6,261 bases of DNA from Chloroflexota bacterium (GTDB lineage Bacteria > Chloroflexota > Dehalococcoidia > SZUA-161 > SpSt-899), in the NCBI GenBank assembly GCA_018725455.1, contig QLUN01000050.1:1-6261 (forward strand). Direction: 5' to 3'. Position numbers and translations under genes: made by a program. Shown in pieces: positions 6,214 through 6,261 of this stretch. Under the pieces are notes generated by a model. That model was given only the letters and a program-made list of their open reading frames with translations. It had not been told where the DNA came from and searched no databases. Every line of letters starts with the position of its first letter. Positions within the stretch are counted from its first letter, which is position 1.

Positions 6214-6261
6214 AGCTAGCAGATTGGGCTCGTTCTCAAGGAATCACCTACAAGACAGCAT
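6210..6261 (+). mobile_element. tnpA: IS607-family transposase (serine recombinase TnpA), N-terminus only
   Basis: Starts at ATG 6210 and runs off the window after 17 codons: MKLADWARSQGITYKTA. This matches the typical opening of IS607-type TnpA proteins, a MerR-like winged helix with the pattern MKLS-(D/E)-(Y/W)-A-x-x-x-G-(I/V)-(S/T)-Y-K-T-A that precedes the serine-resolvase catalytic domain. IS607 elements move without target duplication and often carry a TnpB gene downstream. The catalytic serine and any TnpB are beyond the window. The reading direction is the same as the operon. Base composition and codons (AGA-free but AT-richer) differ from the genes before it, consistent with acquired DNA. 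Identification rests on a short stretch, but it is distinctive. Confidence 0.8.

Overview
The window reads as one strand-uniform, GC-rich catabolic operon in a bacterium, probably an anaerobic Firmicute of the Clostridia/Desulfotomaculum-Pelotomaculum type. That placement is inferred from strong AGGAGG-type ribosome binding sites, the mutase's sequence style, separate MeaB and CobO genes, and an IS607-type element. I could not run a search, so the taxon is a modest-confidence guess.

Layout, all on the + strand: 1-580, 3' two thirds of an enoyl-CoA hydratase (frameshifted); 592-1736, acyl-CoA dehydrogenase 1 (frameshifted); 1748-2884, acyl-CoA dehydrogenase 2 (intact, paralogue of the first); 2920-3449, a CobO-type corrinoid adenosyltransferase (two frameshifts and an in-frame TAG); 3488-4443, a MeaB/ArgK-type mutase chaperone GTPase (frameshifted, with an abnormal Walker A motif); 4477-6141, an intact AdoCbl-dependent acyl-CoA mutase large subunit; 6142-6261, an AT-richer junction followed by a consensus promoter and the first 17 codons of an IS607-family transposase/resolvase. 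No gap exceeds 60 bases before the junction, and I see no RNA genes, CRISPR arrays or terminator hairpins.

How the genes fit together: CobO makes adenosylcobalamin, MeaB loads and protects the mutase, and the mutase rearranges a branched acyl-CoA. By overall family it would be called methylmalonyl-CoA mutase. However, the two residues that separate methylmalonyl- from isobutyryl-CoA mutases are of the isobutyryl type here (Phe84 and Gln202, in place of Tyr89 and Arg207 of the Propionibacterium enzyme, with identical spacing). With two short-chain acyl-CoA dehydrogenases and a crotonase upstream, the best hypothesis is a module that interconverts isobutyryl-CoA and butyryl-CoA and oxidises butyryl-CoA to 3-hydroxybutyryl-CoA.

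The most unusual aspect is the damage. Four of the six catabolic genes are broken, by five indels that mostly sit at short homopolymer runs, while the second dehydrogenase and the mutase are intact. This could be sequencing error or real decay. The TAG in cobO and the Lys-Arg Walker A in meaB are not homopolymer errors. The separate B12-binding small subunit that this mutase needs is not in the window, and the place where it might be expected is occupied by the IS607 element.
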